Assembly (NCBI GenBank): GCA_902635895.1
Contig: CACPPV010000010.1
Location: forward strand, 1 to 45,805
Length of the DNA: 45,805 bases
Direction: 5' to 3'
Source: an uncultured Bacteroidota bacterium
GTDB taxonomy: Bacteria > Bacteroidota > Bacteroidia > Flavobacteriales > Flavobacteriaceae
The notes below the pieces were generated by a model. The model was not told where the DNA came from. It was given only the letters and a program-made list of their open reading frames with translations, and did not search any database. Positions 41,090-45,805 of this stretch are shown here, piece by piece; the stretch's first letter is position 1, and each line of letters opens with the position of its first letter. A program made the position numbers and the translations under genes.

Positions 41090-44000
41090 ATTATACCTTA
41101 GTGTCATACCTGCTCTGATGGTAGTCATTGGAAAAGCAGTTGAAATTGCAAATTTGGAAAACAAATGATCGTAAAAGAAAATAGCATTAAAATTCTTTGA
41201 AAGATTGTAATCTGCAGAAGTCTTTAAAGACCACATAGTTTGACCTGCTGTTACTTTATTGTCTTCAATATTTAAATTTCTAATTATTGTAATATTATCT
41301 CTAAAATTTAAATCTGTTTTAATATTTAAATCTCCTTTAGACACCCTTCTCTTTCCTCCAACTCTATTTGTAAACTTCAAATCCTTGATTCTATATCCAA
41401 AACCTATTGAGTAATCTGTTCCAGAAGACTCAGTCAATAAATTGTTATCAAGACTTAGAGACAATGCCCTGTCTTTTTTTAATGATAGCACAATTTGAAG
41501 TGAGTTGTTTAATTCCATATCAACCTTAAGCAAAGGATTAAACTGCTCTACAAGATTAATATTAGTGTATAATATTTCATTCAAATAATTTCCAGAATCA
41601 TCAGTTAACTTAGGGTTTAAAGGGTCGTACTCAAGATTTGATTTAAAATTATTTAAAGTGTAACTAGATCTGTACGAATGACCTAAACTAAACCTCTTGA
41701 ACCTCTCTTTAATAAAATCAATATTTATAAGCCCACTATAGTTTAAAGACCAATTTGGTAAAGGATTATCAGTTATAGCGTTTAGCGAAATATTTTCAGG
41801 ATTTTTTCCAGTGTATGCTGACAAAAACGAAGGGATCAATACTGATTGATTATTTTTTCCATAACCAATTGGAAAACCAAACTCGTCAATATTTCCAGAC
41901 GTATCTCCATTTAATGCAGCCAGTCTTTTTGCTATAACTAGCCTATTATTTTGAAAGTTTTCAAAAGTCTCAGAATTGTACTGATCGCTTTTTGAAAATG
42001 AAGTTTTTAAAAGAACTGTAGAAATTTCAAAGTTACCAAAAGAGTTCGGGGACAAAACATTATACTCATTGTTTAAAACAACATAATTTTCAGCGTAATT
42101 TTCTGAATAGTTTCTATTAGCCTTTAAAGAAATTTTCAAATCTTTAATCCAGGATATCTCAGCCGAAACATCATATTTAGTATTGTGAACTTGAGTATAC
42201 TGTTCATTAAAACTTGGAAAACTTGTAAGCCATCCGTTTTTTGCAGCTTCGTATCTAATGTCTGATTGACTTCCAAAGATGAAACCAAGCGAAGGTTTAG
42301 ATGTTCCTAAAAATCCTAATGTCTGTAAATATCCAGGTAAAACTTTTCCATTATTTTCTGAATAATTGAATTTAAATCTAGAAAGACCTGTTGCGAATCC
42401 TACTAATGAGTTTATTACTTTTTCATAAGAAGACTTTGGTTTATTTTTCTTTTTTAAATTTAAATTTCTATACAATTTAGCCATGTTAAAAGACATAGTT
42501 AATGTTTGACTATTCGAATTTTGAATGGTATTTACATTCCCTAATTTATTTCCAAATTCATCTTCAACCAAAGCCATCGCATCGGAACCTCTTTCCCAAT
42601 TAAAATCTCCTGTATAATTATAACTACTTGATATAAAGTTAATGATAGGAAAGAGCTTAAATGGTAATTCGTAGCTTATACCAAAAGATTGATTGTGTGA
42701 AATTGCTTCACCAGTGTTCCAAAAACCATCCCAAATATCAAGCTTTTTGTTTACTACCTTTTCGCCCATGATATCAGTTTCAAAGTAATTTTTTACAATG
42801 CTATTGTTAGAGGCAGAAAAATCTAACCTTAAAGAATTTGTTAAATTTTGACTTAGAGCAAGGTTCCAATCAAATAAAAAATTTCTTTGCTGTATTTCTG
42901 GAAGTTTAATTTGATCTGAAGCATCAGCTCCTTCAATATAAATGTCTCTAAATCTTTGACTATTGAAGGTTCTATTAATATTAGCATCAAAATTAATACT
43001 TGATAATAACGGATTTATATTAAACTCCTTTAACCACTCAAAATATTTGTTGTTTTCTAAAAACTTAATTTTATTAAAAGGAGAAATAACAAAAGGATTA
43101 AAATTATAACTGTACTGAGAACTTACTCTAGCTGTTTTCTTAGTATAATTTTCTATCTCATAATCGTGTTGAAGCTCTTGATTGTAACTGTAGGAAAAAT
43201 CAAAGTTTTCAATATCATAAACTCTTTCCTTTTGCTTTTCAGATCTGTTTTTTTTAAGCCCCGAAACATTAACACTTGTAATTTTTCTGTAACTTATAGC
43301 TTGATTTTTTATTGAATCTCTCTGTGAATTTCTAGTGGCTGAATTTAATCTGTCTTCTAATTTAATATCTTGATAGTAAGGATCGTATTCAGGCGTAGTA
43401 AACTCTTCTGAAATACTGTAAGAAATTGGAATTTGTATGTTCCATTTCTTTGGTAAAATTTGACCCATATTTAAACTACTCATGAAACCATATTGCTTCT
43501 GTTCTTCTCTACTTCTTTGATTTGGAGTTTTATCGATTGATCCAAATCCAATTGTAGACATTTTTCCAGAAACTGAAATATTTGCAAAATCTGCAAAATT
43601 TGCATCCAGAGCAGCAAGTGCAGACCATCCGCCCTCACCATCAATTTCAGAAAGTCTTAGCTCATTAAACCAAACCTCAGCACTTAGAGTTTCTCCAATA
43701 TTTTGAGATGGATTTTTAAGTCCTATCATTAAATTCTTAATTGATCCAATAGTGGGATTTCCTTTAATTGCAAATTTATATTTTTTGTCTCCTGGCAGAT
43801 TAGATATCTTTGAAAATTCGTCAATAATTTCTAGCTCTTCATTAAAATAGATAGCTTCATTTGAACTGATTTGGTTCATAGCCAGTGCTTTAATCTTTGT
43901 TAATTTTTCAAGAGAAAAATCCATCGAGTTTGAGTCTGGATTCCAAACTTCATCGGCACTAAATCTATTTGAGCTTCCACTATTGTATGAAGTTGGTTTT

Positions 44001-45805
44001 AAAGGAATTTCAATCTGATAATAATTGTCTGTTAAATCTGAACCCAATCTCAAGAAAGCTACAATCCTATTGTCATAATCTTCCTCAGCTCCCTCACCAG
44101 GCAGTTTATTACTGCCCTCAAGTGATTCTGCATGAATAAACATCTTAATCGATTTATATTGTCTCATGTCGTAATCAATCATCTTATAAACTCCTTTTGA
44201 ATCTTTAGGTTGAAGATCATTTACTTTTAACGATAAAGATTGTTCGTTTTGTCTTATTATGTTACTGTTTGAATTGATTTCCTCCCTTTCAACTCCTGGG
44301 GGTAATACATAATTTATAGGTACTCTGTTCTCATTTTCTAAAATATTTACAGATCCAATTTCAAGTGAGGTATTAGGATAATTTATATTATTAGTATTTA
44401 AGGTTTTAGTATATCTTTTCCATTCGCTTCTAACTAAATCCAATGTTCCAAATCTTAATGTAACAGGTGAGCTAAATCCTTTTAAGTACATTCTCATAAA
44501 TTGTACTGATCTAAGATTATCCATTCCATTAACTGATTTAAAAAATGGACTATACTTATTGCTTTTATAAAACTGACTTGATACAGGAATTTTAAATTGA
44601 ATCCATCTTGTAGTTATAGTTTGACCATTGGGCAGATCTACTTTGACATTGTTTCTTATATCGCTAATAAATGGATGATTTCCAACAGCCATATTTTTTG
44701 TTATTGGCATACTATACTCAAAATAGCTGTCGATGGTATTCATGGTATTGTCTTTGTTAACATCTTCTCTATCTGGAATTGTAGTTGAACCTCTTCCTGT
44801 GCTACCCACTTCAATTGGTGAATTACCCTGGGTGCCATTATAATTTTTATACCTATTAACTATCCCACCTTCAGCATCAATATAATATTGATAATTATCT
44901 CCTGCCGGATCTACATTAGAACCGTTATTGTATTTTGCTAATTCATCGTTGTCATTTAACCCGTCATATCCAAGGTCTTGCAGTTGTCTGTTGTTCAAAT
45001 CTGAATCAAAGGAGTAAACCAAAGATTGAGTTGAAGGTGTTTTACCCCAATTAGATTCGTTTACAATTTGTTGAGAGTTTAATGCAGGCAAACCGTTTTC
45101 ATACTGTTTTTTACCATCGCTTAAAACGTCTTCTGAGATGCTTCCAAGGTTAAAGATTAAACTACCCAAATTGTTTGAGTTTGATTGGTTTTCAGAGAAG
45201 GTGTCCAATAACCAAAACTGTATGAATTCAACATTTGATTTTTCAAAATTAGTTGAACTTATATCTCTTGTTATACCAGCCCAATTATTTATAAAATCGT
45301 TACTGAAACTTGTAGTTGTATTGTTGTTGTATGGACCTTTTTCTTTGGGGAAAAAACTCAAATCAAACGTACTTTGAACTCTCGATTGACCCTCGATAAT
45401 GTCTTGTTGTGGAAAAATTTCTTCAATAAAAATTCTTCTTGTTTCATTTTTAGATATTTCATCCTCTGAAATTTCAGCTGGTCTTTGTCTTGTGTAAAAT
45501 ATTGGATCTATACTGTACCAAGCTAGTTTAGCTCTATTGTATCCGGATCTTAAATCATCTGTTCCAAAATCTGAGCCTTTAACATTAACTGGCGTGCTTG
45601 ATAAATTCCAAGAGGAGGTATCTTTTAAATTAATACTAGTTTCTGAACCTTCAAAATCGTCAACATAGACTGTAGCCACACTATCAAATCCTGAATTTCT
45701 AGGTGTTCCAGCATGTAAATATGCAAATTCTGCTTTCAAAGAAATGTTTGATTCAACGTCAGTATCAATATTAGGTAGCTTATTAACTAATCTTGTAAAA
45801 AATGG
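41078..45805 (-). CDS. sprA: Cell surface protein SprA, type IX secretion translocon (partial, N-terminus outside window)
   Basis: The frame runs open to the window edge, giving the C-terminal 1575 aa; full SprA proteins are about 2,300-2,500 aa, so roughly a third is missing at the N-terminus. SprA is the large outer-membrane pore of the type IX secretion system, needed for secretion and, where present, gliding. The visible part has SprA-type segments: TVYVDDFEGSETSINLKDTS, LRSVQFMRMYLKGFSSPVTL, WFNELRLSEIDGEGGWSALA, and long stretches of alternating strand patterns up to the last strand MTLRYNFGE. No frameshift is seen. The upstream 45740-45805 has no start codon that could be the true one. 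gcvH follows. Confidence 0.93.
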   Translation of the reverse strand, partial: PFFTRLVNKLPNIDTDVESNISLKAEFAYLHAGTPRNSGFDSVATVYVDDFEGSETSINLKDTSSWNLSSTPVNVKGSDFGTDDLRSGYNRAKLAWYSIDPIFYTRQRPAEISEDEISKNETRRIFIEEIFPQQDIIEGQSRVQSTFDLSFFPKEKGPYNNNTTTSFSNDFINNWAGITRDISSTNFEKSNVEFIQFWLLDTFSENQSNSNNLGSLIFNLGSISEDVLSDGKKQYENGLPALNSQQIVNESNWGKTPSTQSLVYSFDSDLNNRQLQDLGYDGLNDNDELAKYNNGSNVDPAGDNYQYYIDAEGGIVNRYKNYNGTQGNSPIEVGSTGRGSTTIPDREDVNKDNTMNTIDSYFEYSMPITKNMAVGNHPFISDIRNNVKVDLPNGQTITTRWIQFKIPVSSQFYKSNKYSPFFKSVNGMDNLRSVQFMRMYLKGFSSPVTLRFGTLDLVRSEWKRYTKTLNTNNINYPNTSLEIGSVNILENENRVPINYVLPPGVEREEINSNSNIIRQNEQSLSLKVNDLQPKDSKGVYKMIDYDMRQYKSIKMFIHAESLEGSNKLPGEGAEEDYDNRIVAFLRLGSDLTDNYYQIEIPLKPTSYNSGSSNRFSADEVWNPDSNSMDFSLEKLTKIKALAMNQISSNEAIYFNEELEIIDEFSKISNLPGDKKYKFAIKGNPTIGSIKNLMIGLKNPSQNIGETLSAEVWFNELRLSEIDGEGGWSALAALDANFADFANISVSGKMSTIGFGSIDKTPNQRSREEQKQYGFMSSLNMGQILPKKWNIQIPISYSISEEFTTPEYDPYYQDIKLEDRLNSATRNSQRDSIKNQAISYRKITSVNVSGLKKNRSEKQKERVYDIENFDFSYSYNQELQHDYEIENYTKKTARVSSQYSYNFNPFVISPFNKIKFLENNKYFEWLKEFNINPLLSSINFDANINRTFNSQRFRDIYIEGADASDQIKLPEIQQRNFLFDWNLALSQNLTNSLRLDFSASNNSIVKNYFETDIMGEKVVNKKLDIWDGFWNTGEAISHNQSFGISYELPFKLFPIINFISSSYNYTGDFNWERGSDAMALVEDEFGNKLGNVNTIQNSNSQTLTMSFNMAKLYRNLNLKKKNKPKSSYEKVINSLVGFATGLSRFKFNYSENNGKVLPGYLQTLGFLGTSKPSLGFIFGSQSDIRYEAAKNGWLTSFPSFNEQYTQVHNTKYDVSAEISWIKDLKISLKANRNYSENYAENYVVLNNEYNVLSPNSFGNFEISTVLLKTSFSKSDQYNSETFENFQNNRLVIAKRLAALNGDTSGNIDEFGFPIGYGKNNQSVLIPSFLSAYTGKNPENISLNAITDNPLPNWSLNYSGLINIDFIKERFKRFSLGHSYRSSYTLNNFKSNLEYDPLNPKLTDDSGNYLNEILYTNINLVEQFNPLLKVDMELNNSLQIVLSLKKDRALSLSLDNNLLTESSGTDYSIGFGYRIKDLKFTNRVGGKRRVSKGDLNIKTDLNFRDNITIIRNLNIEDNKVTAGQTMWSLKTSADYNLSKNFNAIFFYDHLFSKFAISTAFPMTTIRAGMTLRYNFGE

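Noticed and set aside
41078-45805. Possible frameshift or internal start making sprA a short independent gene
   Set aside because: The frame is open to the very edge of the window, and the apparent first start is an internal TTG; the gene is simply cut by the window boundary.
1-45805. Mobile elements, prophage, CRISPR or defence systems
   Set aside because: I saw no transposase, integrase, phage structural gene, direct-repeat array, or nuclease/methylase pair; the mixture is core genome throughout.

Overview
The window looks like a chromosomal segment of a member of the Bacteroidota, almost certainly a flavobacterium with a compact, AT-rich, probably marine genome. The evidence is the gene content (SprA of the type IX secretion system, DUF6089, DUF2797, a FolK-deoxynucleoside kinase fusion, tandem OmpH/Skp proteins behind BamA, the flavobacterial cyoE-cox-SCO-DUF420 cluster), Bacteroidota-type promoters (TTG, then 19-20 nt, then TAnnTTTG), and very short intergenic gaps. 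All four directly convergent protein-gene pairs overlap at their stop codons. I see no mobile element, CRISPR array, prophage or rRNA.

Layout. 1-4434 (+): the rpsP tail, rimM, an rluF-type pseudouridine synthase, a TonB-dependent receptor and a FAD oxidoreductase, closed by a bidirectional terminator. 4489-4659 (-): tRNA-Leu(TAA) and tRNA-Gly(GCC). 4728-12157: housekeeping genes in alternating orientation (mutS, a SpoU methyltransferase, folK-dNK, a queuosine-precursor transporter, DUF2797, GH3). 12154-16941 (-): the protein-quality-control operon tig-clpP-clpX, with a hydrolase and pdxJ upstream. 17007-24914 (+): nadK, DUF6089, uppS, bamA, two ompH, murI and an Nfu-type Fe-S carrier, largely envelope biogenesis. 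24904-31363 (-): a tripartite MacAB/TolC-type exporter with tsaB as its last gene. 31428-34533 (-): a regulatory and envelope module. 34534-39515 (-): a terminal-oxidase assembly operon. 39552-45805 (-): tonB, vanZ-like, gcvH and the C-terminal two thirds of sprA, running off the window.

Most of the window is well-known core genome. The part most worth a second look is 33628-34533. A promoter with a strong 16-bp palindrome just downstream of its -7 element precedes a cascade of tiny, apparently translationally coupled genes: a 31-codon single-membrane-span ORF whose stop overlaps (ATGA) the start of a 72-aa lipoprotein, then a PadR repressor beginning with TTG, then, again by ATGA overlap, a 25-codon strongly cationic amphipathic peptide lying 12 nt before a double-PspC membrane protein. 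A second regulator pair (a six-span membrane protein plus a winged-helix protein) with its own palindrome lies between this module and the exporter. I read this as a candidate PadR-controlled envelope-stress module with two unannotated micropeptides; that reading is inference.

The oxidase cluster also holds two poorly described proteins beside the SCO copper chaperone: a cysteine-free SCO/thioredoxin-like paralogue and a 60-aa membrane protein with a CxxC motif.
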